Shown here piece by piece: positions 12,301 through 25,539 of a stretch of 64,000 bases of DNA. Origin of the DNA: Enoplosus armatus (taxonomy: Eukaryota > Chordata > Actinopteri > Centrarchiformes > Enoplosidae); NCBI RefSeq assembly GCF_043641665.1, contig NC_092181.1, forward strand, positions 8,679,057-8,743,056, given 5' to 3'. The notes beneath the pieces are model-generated. The model worked only from the letters and a program-made list of their open reading frames with translations. It ran no database searches and had not been told where the DNA came from. A program made the position numbers and the translations under genes. Within the stretch, counting starts at the first letter, position 1, and the number at the start of each line of letters is the position of its first letter.

Positions 12301-12535
12301 GCTCGCACACTGAGAACGGACTGAAGCAGGAGACATCTTGCGTCCAATGGTTGAACAACAGATACACGAGACGCTGACCGCTGCAAATGTCCACCCTACT
12401 GTGACTCCCTCGTGTGCCACAGGCAAAGAAAAATCGAATTAGCAAAGACTCACCTGCTATGAAAATCCATACGAGCAGCAGCGTGCTAACTCCTCTTCTG
12501 CCCCACCGCACACCGGCCCAGCTGACGTGGGCCAT
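6303..12535 (-). CDS. tmem132a: Transmembrane protein 132A, complete 13-exon gene
   Basis: Exons in transcript order: 12535-12454, 12105-11879, 11765-11553, 11438-11233, 11034-10894, 10769-10497, 10395-10243, 9563-9368, 8843-8700, 8493-8291, 7865-7646, 7559-7368, 7223-6303. All junctions are GT-AG and phases match, giving 1056 aa (human TMEM132A is about 1023). Residues 1-27 are a signal peptide (RRGVSTLLLVWIFIA). Family landmarks are QASFGPYSV, GTCVTLHAFKETEERKVSC, GLCLVTLTLPREWF, SVNLRANFSAEFVVLRLKVK, WWVEYSGRSN and EASISVWLQFSDD. An acidic stretch precedes one membrane span (VGAVLSLLGLSAVLFLANCL, about residue 980), and the cytoplasmic tail of about 55 residues is rich in Glu and Lys. The family comprises type I membrane adhesion-like proteins. 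The short tail favours paralogue A, and the neighbours cd5, vps37c and tmem109 support this. Confidence 0.93.
6336..6341 (-). promoter_or_regulatory. AATAAA inside the last codons of tmem132a
   Basis: The minus strand reads AATAAA within the codons for Asn-Lys, about 30 bases before the stop. A matching signal also exists beyond the minisatellite (minus strand near 5509-5514). Use of the internal one would remove the stop codon, so it is probably ignored. Motif only. Confidence 0.25.
7368..7370 (-). other. Splice check in tmem132a: penultimate exon donor
   Basis: The exon 7559-7368 ends CAC CAG followed by GTGAGTGG and begins after a (CT)n polypyrimidine tract. It is 192 bases, phase 0 on both sides. 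A long open frame runs through both adjoining introns (to 6303), which can mislead ORF-based annotation into a single 442-residue exon. Confidence 0.7.
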
Positions 12536-14201
12536 CCCTGCAGACCTGATGCAACACAGTATCATGTGACAACCAGTCGGTGTGTGAAACTACCCTGCAT
12601 TCGATGTTCTCACACAGTAACAACGCTCTGCACCTGTGCGGGACATTTTGATTATTATTATTATTATTATTTAATAACGGTAGTATGGCATTTTACACAA
12701 ACCCCCCAGAAAGTGCATATTATTTATACTTTTTCTTGCTCACATTGGTTCAAGCCTCTGCACCTTATTCCATGGGCTGTTTGGGATTTTTTGGGGGGTA
12801 ATGCATATATCATTACAAAGAAAAAAAACAGCCGCATTCTAATACTGATTTGGACGCAGTTTACCACGGCAACGGTAGAAGCTTTATGAAGCATTGGGGT
12901 CAGCCCTAGAAATGAGCGCCACCTTTAAACTTGAAGGAAGCAATGATTTAACATGAATCGGGATGGGTTTTGGATCATACTATGATGGTACTATGATAAG
13001 ATTTTCAGCCACATCGCCCCGGCCCTTCTTCACCAGCCAACTGCAGAACAGGCTGCGTTCATGTTCAAATGTAGCTTCCAATTAGTCATGCTAGCCTGCT
13101 CGAGATGAGTTTACGGTCATGGTTGCATGCAGGGGCCTGACATGTGGGCCAAACCACGTGAAAAATGAAATTCAGACGCTGTATGTTCTGCACAAGATCA
13201 AAGCTAAATACATCAAATGCGTTGTGTTACGTACATGTTCCCATATGACAACAGTCACTGTGAACAGGTCAGATGACATCGTGACGTTCTGCACAGCACA
13301 CGCTTTTGGGGGGGCGGGGGGGGGGGCATCAAGCCCGTCGTTCAGAATGTCGTAGAAGCATTGAATGGAGAGATCATACAGCTGCATTATGACTTGGAGT
13401 TAATAGATAAACAGCTGGTTTCTGCAGCCTCTGTGATAGCAGAGTTCCCTCGCTTCTGGCTGCTGAAGCCGGCCGGGGTCAAGAGTCACACGTGCGCGCA
13501 CGTACTGTCGCGGGACATAGACCGCCATTCATTTCCTGGAGACTTACCCTAAACCCTAACCCACAGTCTTACCCCTAACCCTCAAACTCTGACCCAAAAA
13601 CCGACCTTTCCCTAAACAAGCTGGACAAGCTGTCCCCAATAAACTGGTCTTTAGTCTGCAATGTAGCCTCAAGTCAGAAATGCACGCACACTTTTACCCA
13701 CCTGAATCTGTCCATTTCAGCTCCAGATCACTCCGGGTTTTTCTCGGGGCATTTTGTAGGTGGGTTTAAAAGAATACGTCACAACAAAAACTATTAAAGG
13801 GAAGAAAAAAAAAAAAAAAAGCAAATAAAAACAAACAGTTAGATGGTGTTTTTTTTCGTCTCTCTCGCTCTTCTTTGCTGGTCTGCTGCTGCTTTAAAGC
13901 TCCCCTCTCTCTCTCTCTCCCTCTCTCTCTCTGCCTCTCTCTTCCCTCCCTCTCTGTGCCAGATTCACACAATACAGATTTATTCCTTTAAAACGGTAAA
14001 TAATCCTCTCTCTCGCTCTGTCTGTTATGTCCCTCCTCCCTCCCCTTCCTCACAATCTCATTTTTTTCCTTAGAGGTTTTGCTTCTTTACTCTCTCCTCG
14101 CCCCACCCTCTGATTACTCCCCCCCACCCCCACTTCTTCAAACTATTTTACCAAAGAAAAGGTCACTCTTTTGCAATGACATGCTCTCCCAAACGCTTCT
14201 G

Positions 14202-14202
<1 letters not shown>

Positions 14203-14242
<40 letters not shown>
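14203..14242. repeat. (GT)n microsatellite
   Basis: About 20 near-perfect dinucleotide units in gene-free sequence. Confidence 0.95.
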
Positions 14243-14244
<2 letters not shown>

Positions 14245-15039
14245 CTGGATGGTTTTTCCATCACACACCAACTATAATCATGCATACACACAAGTTGTAT
14301 GAAGTGCGTGCTGAAATTAGAAACACAGTGTCTCTCTAAGCCCTCAGACGTTGTATAGTGGCCGTAACGTGTCCCTTTAAGCTTTAAGTGCTTGTCGGAG
14401 CGGTCAACGCTCTAAACTGCAAATCCCACGTACGATGTACCGTCAGCCAGGCTCGGACGAGCGTTAGTGAAAATATGGTCATCGTATACATGCCACGTGA
14501 TGCGTGACAAACAGTGAAATTAAACACTGTTTGTCGATGGAGAGATAATGGGTCCCTGAAGGGATGACAAAGGGACCAAAGGCGTCGTGAGGGAGAGGCT
14601 GGGGTTGATAAAGCCTGTGATTGTGACTGGAGATGCCCAATGAAGGCCGAACACCTGTCACACATTCAGGTGCGCAGAGACCTTTGTAGAAGAGAGATAG
14701 GTGTGGGATCTTCAAGAGGGAGGACCGGACCGTGGACCTGTGACCGATCCGGACCACTCCGACGGGGCATCTGGCCGGTCGCTTCGTGGTCAGATGCTGC
14801 TCCAGCCCACACACTGGTCCTCTGCTTGTCTTTATACCCACTCCAAAAAAAAAAAAAGGTAAATGATTTATAATTAAAGTGCACCTCTGTCTTTACTGAG
14901 GACATGGAGGATAATAACCCAAAAAAAGAGGCTCAGAGCTGTATATTTGAGTGTGGGAGATGTCACATGTAATTGGTATTATCCTTTAATTTCTATCCTA
15001 TCCTCACTCCAACCCATCTCACTGTCTCTGTCCGTACAT

Positions 15040-15046
<7 letters not shown>

Positions 15047-15083
<37 letters not shown>

Positions 15084-15115
15084 GTGTGACAGCTGTGTGT
15101 GTGTGTGTGTGTGTG
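15047..15115. repeat. Compound (TA)n-(GT)n microsatellite
   Basis: A TA run to about 15080 is followed by a short unique piece and a GT run at 15093-15115. Confidence 0.9.
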
Positions 15116-16397
15116 GTGAGAGTGGTAATAGAGCAGCAGAAGGGGCTTAAAGGACAATGGATCCGACACTGAGAGAGGAGCTTAACAGAGGAGAGAGAGA
15201 GAGAGAGGGAAAAAATGACAAACAGCATCAAAAAAATTCACTCCACAGCTCTCAATACAACCCTCATTCATCCGGCAGCGGTCTGTATTTGCATGACATT
15301 AGATCACATTAACAGTAATGAGTGCTGTGGGGATGTGAGGGTGTTGCGATAACTGATTACTTTACATCACGCGTTTCGTTGCGAGACGTTGCACGAATTC
15401 TCCGTGTTTGTATGATGAATGTAGACTGTGGGGGTCTCCTAATGGGGAAGTTAGACTGTACGTTTTTTTGACCGTCACTGCCGTGCTGCAGACAAACTGA
15501 TAAAGTAGGAACGAGGCCTCCTTGCAGGAGCTTGAGCAGGTGCGTGCAGGCCTGGTTGGAGCTCATCAAGTCCTTTGATCGTCCAACCACACCATTTGCT
15601 CTGGGACTCGTGGAGGACCCATGTCCGTGGACCTCACCTCAGCGTCAAAGACAAAATGGATTATGTCCAAGGTATTTAAGGGAAAACTGATTCATTAAAA
15701 CTTGGGTTTAATCATTGTAGTCCTGGCCATTGGTTGGATCAGTTCTGACAACGTTGTACTCACCAATGTTACAGCTGAGATCTGGGAAAGTGGCAAAAAA
15801 ACCCCCACTAAATATTGGTCCAGCAGGGCAAGAAGCACGGGCGGTTCAAACCTGTGACTATGAACACTGATGGTGGACAGTTCTGCAAAACCCCAAAGCC
15901 TCATGACCTTAGGGAAAGGTCATGGTTACGGTAAATAAACCATGACTCCAGTCTCAGTGCTCTACCCTTACGTACTGTATGTAGCACACTGCTTCCTGCT
16001 TTGGTCGGTGAACGTCGGGCACTGGACGTAAATTGCGAGGTGCAGAACTGTCCAATGTGGATGCAATTCCTTGGGATCCTGGACTGAGCAGTCAGGCGAT
16101 CAGACGTGTAAAGAAGCCAGAAACAGTTAATCCGGGTTTATTCATTTTGAGCTCAAACTGAAAGTTAGCGCCCCTGAAACGTTGATAGTAATGCCTCTTT
16201 GTACAGGAACGCTGTATGCACGCAACTGCATTAAGCACAGTGGGTCAAAGTTGCAGTACTCCCGATGGTCGGTCCCGCCTTACCTGTTGTAAGTCTTAAG
16301 TTGTAATGGACTCACTGACTTTCCTTGAGAGGTTATTGGTGAAACATCTCAAAGCCGACAATATTGGTGAATACCTTCATTTTTGTCTTGACGTAAA

Positions 16398-16620
16398 ATG
16401 ACGTACTCCAAATCCTCCACCCTTAAAGTCCCCACCTGTCAGTGGATCACCAACTTCCTGTCAGGCAGGAAGCAGCAGATCCTCCGTGGACGTGCACACA
16501 GCTCCAGACTGAGGGTGAACGAAAACACAACGCAAAGCAAAACTGCCCTGGATCCCCCAGGGGCCCCAAAGGTGGGGTCCAGGTCCAGGTGTGTCAGTTT
16601 GTCTGTGATATTTTAATGAA
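16398..16620 (+). pseudogene. Weak LINE reverse-transcriptase remnant
   Basis: The translated phrase LKVPTCQWITNFLSGRKQQ resembles the conserved segment of L2/CR1-type reverse transcriptases in which a Cys-x-Trp-Ile motif precedes a bend and a basic stretch. The frame decays soon after. Only about 40 residues look related, so the call rests on one motif. Confidence 0.4.
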
Positions 16621-18703
16621 TTCATTCCCTCTCTCTCTCTCTCCCTTGTCATATCAAGAAAACAAAAGCAGAAAAAAACATCTTGTTTTTTCATTGTTTG
16701 TACGCTCTCGTCTTTTCCTCCTTACATTTTTCACCATTTCTCTTTTTACCACTCAAACTAGCATGATGGCATAGTCCAAGGCGAACGTTCACGCAGACTA
16801 ATGAATGAATTCTGATGTCAAACCCACTGATCCACAAATACTGTCTAGAGAACTCCAGACTGGTGAAATCTACGGTACTACCCCTGATACAGAGATGACA
16901 GTGTCCGTGTAGGTATGTTAGCATTGGAGGTTTCAGTTGGGCCCATTATCCGGGTTCATTGGTGATTTCTGGCATCTCAGGACCACCCACTCCTGACCAG
17001 AAACTCGTTTGATGTTTACAATAACAGGCTTTGGTTTCATTAACTCCATGTGGGCCCCCCCTTGTGCAGCTACACGTGTGGATCACCAATGAGGGCCACG
17101 AACAAGGACACATTCACACACCGATGGCGACCGAGCTGCACCACCATCTTGTGTCCAGGTGCACTATGTGGGCTAATGATTGGGCCCAGGCAGGCCTTGA
17201 GTGGGGACCTCCATGGCTGCAGCTCCGACCAGGGTTTGCTACTCTGACGTATTAGTGTGGGTTCAGACCATGTGTTTATCAAGTGGAGGACAAACGGCCA
17301 CAAATTCTTCTGGTCCTGCTTTTGGAACTAGAGGTAAAGGCCTTTGATCAACGTTGTAATGTAGGGAATGACTCTCGCCTCTGTTGATGTTTGTTGGAGC
17401 CGCAGAGGAGTCCTGCCCCGTCTGCAGTCTCCAGGAGGTGGCGATCGGGCAGAGTGATTCTGGCGAGAGGAGCCCATTGAAAGATCGTTTTGACAAAAAA
17501 AAAACTAAAATGAAATAAATACTAATATTTGGCTGATCAGTGGTCAGGGGTCCAGGGACCTTTTGATAGGCATGTAAGAGTAGCACTCTGAGGTAGGAGC
17601 GTCTTTAGTCCTTTTTACACATCATTTACAGGTCATTGTTCAGGTGTTTAGCGGAACTCCTGGGTGCCATTACAGCTCCAGTGCTGAAGTAGGACTACAG
17701 TATCCACACAGAGACTCTCCAGGCCATTTTGTAATTTCTCTGTAGGAGTTCACTTTTTCAAAAACTTTCCACACAGTCAGCGCAGCAGCAGTTACTGTTG
17801 GCAGACACATGTTGTCACGAGTTGATCCTGAGGTGTGCGTCAGGTGCTTTGGTTTGTTTGTGTTTTTTTTTTTTTTTTTTTTTACAGTTGCTAAGCAGTT
17901 CACTTCACATCCAAACTAATATTTCTACTTTGTCGTTTGCTGTGAGAAAGCTGCTTTATTATTTAAATGCAGATTTGGAAGCGCCTTCCCTCATCAGTGT
18001 AGAATCTGTGTAGTCAACTTGTTTGACCCCCCCCCCCCCGATAAAAACAGATAGTTTTGGGCCCAACTTTCGCGCAGGCCCCATTTCATTTGCTCCGTGA
18101 CCTTCCGCTGCATAAAACACTGACTGTTAAACCGGTAATCCCCAAGAACCTCCCTTTTTATCCTTATCTGCAGCCAAAGCAGCAGAGGCGGCGCGGCACA
18201 CCCCCTCGGAGGACTGTCATGTGGGGATCCTGGTGTCGAACTTCTTTGTGTTTGCTTTCACTGGGCCATGTTTTTGGTTGCTGTCTCTGGTGTTGCTGCG
18301 GTGTCTTTGTACGGTGCTGCCTGGAGATCACCTGTCCTGTAGCGAACACCTTTTTGTGAAGGATGTGAAACTATTCGGCACTGGCAGCATTGAATCCTGT
18401 ATCCCGCCCATACTGCTCCTTCCTCTCTCCTCATGAACCTGTCCCTTTTCGCCATGTCTTCATCTGCATATGGCACAAATTCCTCCATATTTCTCTCCTC
18501 CTCCTCCTCCTCCTCCTCCTCCCCCTTCATCTCTGTCCGCCGCGTCAATCCCCTGCTGGATAATCTGCAGCTGTAATCTGCAGTCATCTGTCATTGTTTC
18601 TCGGGATGGGACATTTGCAATGAGGCCAGATTATCATCTCATACCGTGACCTGACCAGGGGAGGATGAGGCACAATACACCCACTCACACACACAGATGG
18701 ACA

Positions 18704-18800
18704 CACACACACACACACGCACACACACACACACACATTCACACATTCACACATGGAAACGTGACTGTGTACTGAAAGCAACAGGATGAAATACATTCCC

Positions 18801-18847
<47 letters not shown>
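18704..18847. repeat. Paired (CA)n and (GT)n microsatellites
   Basis: A CA-rich run (18704-18756) is followed 50 bases later by a pure GT run (18805-18847). The two are complementary, so a transcript of this region could form a long hairpin. Confidence 0.9.
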
Positions 18848-18849
<2 letters not shown>

Positions 18850-19570
18850 ACAATAGATATGGCCTGTTTTTGGGAGAGGCTTAAACCAACACCGTGAAAC
18901 ACAGTTCAACAAGACAGACAGACAGACAGACAGACAGATAGCATTAGCACACGCTGTGATGGTGGCTCTGGTGCAACTCTCCATTGAAATCAATGGGATT
19001 TAGCTGCGGTTAAAAAGAAATGAATGAACGTGTCCACTATCTGAGTAAGTTTGGCGCTGTTGTAAAGCGTTTTTTTTCCTGTCACCGTAGGGGCGCGAAG
19101 GCTCCAGCTGGGCTCAGACTACAGGAAGACAGAAGAAACAACAGCCCCGCAAAAGTGTGTCTCATTTCCTGCTATTGAAGAATGATCGAGACGAAAAGAG
19201 ACAGTGGGAGGAAGAAGAGAGCAGGAGCAGACGAAAAGAGAAGACCAGAGACGACATGAAAGGAATGAGGAGGGACTGGAAGGAACACATGAGAAGACAA
19301 CATGAAGAGGTAGAGAAGGAGACCAGAGGGAGGGGGGGGGGGCGATATACAGGTTAGGACAGAAATAACACAAACAGGAAATTGGTGTCAACGGCAGAGG
19401 AAACCACATCTCTGCACTTAGTAACCACCTTCGTCTCTTACTCTCTCCTCCTCCTCCTCCCTTCTCGGCAATCTACAACATTTTCCATTTGCCTACTTCA
19501 AAGACAAGCAAATCAGGCCAAACACAAACTCGGATCATTTTACTGAAAACAACAAGTTCACAATATTAAT

Positions 19571-19605
<35 letters not shown>

Positions 19606-19953
19606 CAAAAAAAATCCTCAACAGAAGAAACTCCATTATGTTACAATGCCGGTGAATGAGATGTTATTGGATCAATATTCTCAGAAAGGTTTCTTATGAA
19701 TGCTGTTTTCTGATTAAAGGAAAATTCCAACGTTTTGGAGACAGCCCCCCCCACCCCCCTCACAAAGGGGCTGCTGAACTACTACACCCTGATGGTTGTA
19801 AACACTGGCTGTTGGCCATAACAGAATTTGCGGTACGTGACGGAGCCGCATGAAGAGATGATACGTGATCTTGAATAGCGTCTCGGTAGGTGATTCCTCG
19901 ACAAACAGGGGTGAGAGTCACGTATGCAAAACACATGTTCAGCCCACGTATGA

Positions 19954-19987
<34 letters not shown>

Positions 19988-20008
19988 GGCGGGGGAAGCA
20001 GAGGCGTG

Positions 20009-20669
20009 TCAGAAGTTGTAGTCACTGTTCCTGTTGGATGACGGCTCTCTGCTGTCGCTGACCGTCAGTCGCTCCAGAGCTGGTTTCGACAACACACAGG
20101 AAGAGCAGCCGGATTTAAACCAACAGAGTGACTGCTAGGGGCGGGGGGGGGGGGGGGGGGGGGGGGCATTACATTATCATGTTTGACATTATAAACGTGC
20201 GTGTCTGTGTGTTACCAGGGTAGGACAGTCTCTTCTCTCCGTCGTTGTTCCGAACCGCCGTTTTCCCTCGATGATACGACACTGAGACGGAGACATAAAG
20301 GGATGAGAGACAAACGCTAAAAGGAAAACTCAACAGATCTCGCGTGCAGACCACTTCCTGACTTCCCACTGGTTCCTACTGACGACGTCAATCTTGAAAC
20401 TATATCACAAACATATATATATTTTAAAAAGGCTCAGTAATTTCCTAAAGTGGAGGCGGCAGATTAATCCACATTTGGTGCTCTAGTGAGTATTTGGGGC
20501 AGCGGGATGGTGGATGTGGGATCGAGTCCAAATTCAGCTGCAGCGCGAGTGTGTCGTGAAGGTGCGTGTCACCCAGCGCAACAGTGTGCATAATAGCGTT
20601 TGGGCAACACTGGAGCTCTATGGCACCGAGGAAGACGATGTATCAGAATCACCACACATCCTTTAATAC

Positions 20670-20717
<48 letters not shown>

Positions 20718-23700
20718 ACTCACCACTGTGACTCTGCGTAGGTCCGACCCAGCGATTCTGCCTCCTGTCGGATACTGAAAACCAGCAACACAGCAACCAA
20801 ACACAACATGCTGCAGGGATCATTCACGGAGCCACCAGCCCGATACACACGATATATATTTTTTAAAATAAGATTTGTTCGTGTGTGTGTGTGTGTGTGT
20901 GTACTCACGTCTCTTCTGCAGGGCTTTGACGGTGGGTCTGGTGAAGCGGATCAGCAACAGGACCAGCAACACACAGCAGAGCAAAGCTGTCACCACTTTG
21001 TAGGCATGCAGCTGCCCCTTTACATCGGCGAGGCCCTCACCTGGAGACACACACACACACACACACACAATAACGTCGCTGTAATAAGTTAGTTAGGAGG
21101 GGGCACACAGGGTGATCAGGGTGATCTTACAAAATCAGATGCCACATCAGCTTTACTGCGAGTGATCGTTCTCAGTCATCTCTTATCTCATGATTACAGG
21201 TGGATGAGCGTCCCGGTTACTTGGTGGGTGGTGCTGTGCCTGCTGGGGGCGTGGCTGTATAGTTGTGACATCACAACCTTACGGAAGTCCCAGCGGCTCG
21301 TTCAAAGGTGCAGTGTCTGAATACAGGGCTGTGTGCGTTTCTCCGTGGACTGAGCGTTTTGATCCTTTCACAGTATTTATACAGCACCCAGACCTGCTTT
21401 ATAACCAAACAAGACATGGACGTCTCACTTTTTTACTATATGGGACCTTTAAGTCACTATTAAACACAGACATGTTTGAGAAGTTTGGTTTCAGTCGATG
21501 AAAATTTAGTTTTATAGAAAAACGCCTCCTTCCTTGAGTTCAGATGTTTAAAAAAAAAGTATTTTTTTGGTGTCAAAAACCAAACTGGCACCAGTATTTA
21601 AATGTCCAAACAATACTAGAAAACAAAGGCAATAAAGACCTGAAGTGTTAAAGGTTAAAGGCGGATGTACAGTGGTTACACATTACATCATGTTAGCCTC
21701 TGAAGTAGGACATGAAATGAGCTCACGTGCACACACATCCACAGACAAACACCAGCTCACAGACAGCAGACCCACCTGTGCATTTGACCCTCAGTCTTTC
21801 ACAGCCGGACCCCTCCTTTGCTCTACCCTCCGCGATGTAATACCCGTTGTTAACCGTGGGTCTGCCCCTGTCCCAGCGCGGTGTGTCTTTGCAACCTTTC
21901 TTGGTCTCGCACACATTTCCCAAAAGACTCCGGACGCTTGCCTCGCTGCCGTGACAGACCGGTGAGGAGGAGTTGTGGAGGACCAGGTTGACGTCTCCGT
22001 CACATGTGCCCGTCCATCTGATCGTGAGGAGGCCCACGGCGGGTGCAGGGCTGCTGGGGCTGGAGGTGGGGGCAGAGACTGCCGTAGAAGCACTGGGACA
22101 GTAACAGTCACTGGTGGTCCTGTTGGCCTCTGCGGGGAAGGAAGCCTCTGTGCCGTTTGTTGCTGATTCTGGGAGCTGGACATCAGTTAGAGGACTACAC
22201 TGGACTGTAAGATGGAAATAAAACATTTATTGAGTTTACGGGTATATATATATATATATTTTAAAGGTCCCATATCAAGGTCATTTCAGCTCTGCATCTT
22301 TATTCTGGGACTCCTCTAGAGTTTCTCTGTCTGAAACAAGCCGTTTGAGACAAACTGAACAACCTCCAAAAACCTGAAGAGTAGTCCTGAGCAGAGCGCT
22401 CCAATAACTCAGACAGACTGAGCAGGTGGATGAGCGTCCCTGTACTTGGTGGGTGGTGCTGTGCCTGGAGCAGATGACCTGCTAAGGGGGGGGGGGGGGG
22501 GGGGGGGGCGTGGCTGAGGGCAGTGATTGATATAGTTGTGACATCACAACCTTACGGAAGTCCTGATGGCTCGTTAAAGTCACAGTCTGAATACGTGGAC
22601 TGAGCGTCTTGATCCTTTCCCAGTATTTATACAGCACCCAGACCTGCTTTATAACCAAACAAGACATGGAGGTCTCACTTTCTACAATATGGGACCTTTA
22701 AGAAATCGATGGCCTTATGTGTAGCACTCTTTGTTATTTACAGTATATAAGAACAATAGCAAAGAAGGACAAAAAGAGTTAAAAAACAAAACAAAACAAC
22801 AATTATTCATGCACTAAACACTAAAAATATGTTCCAATAATCATACAAAGTCATCAGATAAAGAACAAAGCGATAAAAGAGAATGAAGAGTAACATGAAG
22901 TCTGGTGGTGACATGACAGAGCTGTGTCAGCCTCTTCATTTGCCCAGTTTGCTTTAAACATTGTGCATCGTTGTTACTATTACGTTCTCACTTACAAGCA
23001 ATGAACCTACATACACTCCATTACATGTCCTCTTCACTTTTGGATACCCAGCAGGTGACCGGGCTATAAGGCTCTTGCTTTCCGATTGGCTGCTGATTTA
23101 TTGTTTGACTCAAGGCGCCGCTTGCCTGACGTGTGTATTTCACGATGTGAGGTATGACGGTCACGCACCAAAGGTGAGGGGAAAGCCCATAACATTCTCC
23201 GAATACTCTGTGCCTGGAGTCTCACAATCTGTCTGGTTAATTTAAATGGATTTTGGTTTAAAGCTGGACCACAGCTGCCTCTCACACTGCTCTGCACACC
23301 ACGAGGAGGCATCTTTCAAACAAATAAGACACACAAAACAGCTTATATCCAATAGGATGTTCTTGTGCATAAGAAATGGTGTATTATGCAAGCAACAAAA
23401 CAGCTATTGGTTGGAACGATACGGTAACTATCTGAATGAATAAGAATGCTGTTCCAAAGCCGAGATGCCAATACAGCGAAATCTTGATTTGAACCCGGCT
23501 TAGACCTGAACTAGCAGATGTCACGGGCCTTCCGGGACAGCGAGGAGTCAAAAGCCGTGTGGCGTGTGGCGTGTGATCGGTGAGATTTTAAAATGGACTC
23601 TAACAGAGACCAGCAGACAATGCAAAGAGGCTATTATATATACACAAATAAAACACAGTATGTAACATTTTCTTAGAGCCAGTTCACCACCCCCTCCAAA

Positions 23701-25507
23701 AACAAATTGTGTATATATATATATATATATATATTATTTTTTTTCTTTTTGTTGATTGAATTCGATTTAATTCAAGGTTATTGACGTAGTGCCAAATCAC
23801 AACAGAAGTTATCTCAGAGAACTTAAGATATAGAGCAGGTCTAGACTTTACTCTTTACAATATTATTACAGAGACCCAGCAGTTTCCAGTTTTCATGCAA
23901 GCACTCTGCCACAGCAGCAAGGGAAAACATCCTTTTAACAAGCAGGAACCTCGAACAGGACCAGACTCTAGGCGGGTGGCCATCTCGTCGACCCATCGTG
24001 GTACGTAGCCGCGAGCAGATACTTCGTTTTCACTGGGAACTATTTTCTACCTGCACCGGTTCTCAACGCAGTCTCTGTCTGTGTTCTCAAATGTCACTTT
24101 TTGGTGATCTGAACACCTCAAAACCATGTTTATATTCAGCTCCGCTGCGTTTTTTTGGGGGGGGGGGCGGCACAAGTTTCAGCGGGCATGGATTTCAAAG
24201 CCTCTGCAAACAGAACTGAAACTATCTGCACAGCTAGATACCACCACGGGGAAACGTGAAAATGTGCTCGTTTTTTGGGGGTTTTTTTCTGTTTGGATGG
24301 ACCAAAGTTTTAAAAGTTCTATTGGACGTTAAAGAAAGCGAGGGTTAGTGTTTTTTTGTTTGGTTTGAGAGCTGGAGTCATCCCAGCTGTTTCTCTGTCT
24401 TCTGTTCCAGCTCTTATTAAACACCTCATATACACTCTGACCTCTCTCATTGACTCTTAAAGGAAAACGGGAGCGCACGCTTGGTCTGACGCGTTCAGCC
24501 CATAAATTACATTACTGTACTCACTTTGTACTTTATCTGCAATCTTGTTTTTGGTAAAAAAAAACAAACAGTGACATTCTGAGAACTTTAGATATGTACA
24601 CAAGATATGAAAAGCTCTACAAAGCAGAAATGCGGTCTGTAATCCAATGAGCTTTGCAGGTGTCATTGTGCTGAGCAAAAATTACCGTTTTAATAAACTA
24701 TGACAAAAGACCTGCTTAGCTCGATTAAAGTGCTTTTTTTTTTAAATACAGTCCAGTGTAGTCACTGTTCAAATATTAGAACACAGCTGAACAAAGAATT
24801 GAATGTAAAACCTTGAAAGAAACAGGGGGAAGGAAGGGTGTAACCAGCGTGGCAGAAGCACTGAGATACTTCAGCACAAGTATCAATTCAACAATGTCAA
24901 AATCTCCACTTGAAATTGAAAAGTGCTAAAGTACATAAATAGTATCATCAGCAGTAAAAGTACTCATTCTTCAGCAGAATGACCCCTCAGGCTGCCGTGT
25001 ATTACGTTACTGGAGTATTATCGCTGAGGCCGTTGGTTGGGCAATATAACAATATATTATATATGAAACAATGCAAACGTGTCAAAGATTTTGTTTACCG
25101 TTTACACCAAGGTATCTACGCACTTCATATTATATCGTAATATTATATGCGTGATATTGGTGGAGTAGAGGTCTAAAGTACGTACGTATACAACAAAAAC
25201 AAGTACAGTACTTACACCCCCCGCCCCCCGAGAGTGACCCTTGGGACGGTTTATTCGACACTGAATATTAACTGCTTCTCTTGTAGGGATTCCTCCGACA
25301 TCTGCTGAGACAGGTGTCCTCGTTGCTGTTGAAAGGCTGATCTCAGGTCTGTATAATGTGCATACGTATGTGTGTGTGGACGCCGACAGGGTCAGTCAGT
25401 GAAAATAAAGGAACGATCTTACTGTTACTTACGCTGACATTGTGGTATAATTATCAGCATCATTCTTTTGGTTTGTAACTGTTTTGGGTTTTGTTTTAGT
25501 TTTATAT

Positions 25508-25539
<32 letters not shown>

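Larger units (their letters stand above)
12536..20008. other. Gene-poor interval between tmem132a and cd5
   Basis: I see no exon with family resemblance on either strand. The human neighbourhood has SLC15A3 and CD6 at this position; neither is recognisable here. Contents are microsatellites (GT at 14203-14242, TA at 15047-15080, CA at 18704-18756, GT at 18805-18847, AAT at 19568-19602), CT-rich tracts near 13900, CCCTAA-like repeats at 13548-13583, and a weak LINE trace at 16398-16620. The tmem132a promoter should lie just above 12535, but no clear core element was found. Confidence 0.6.
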
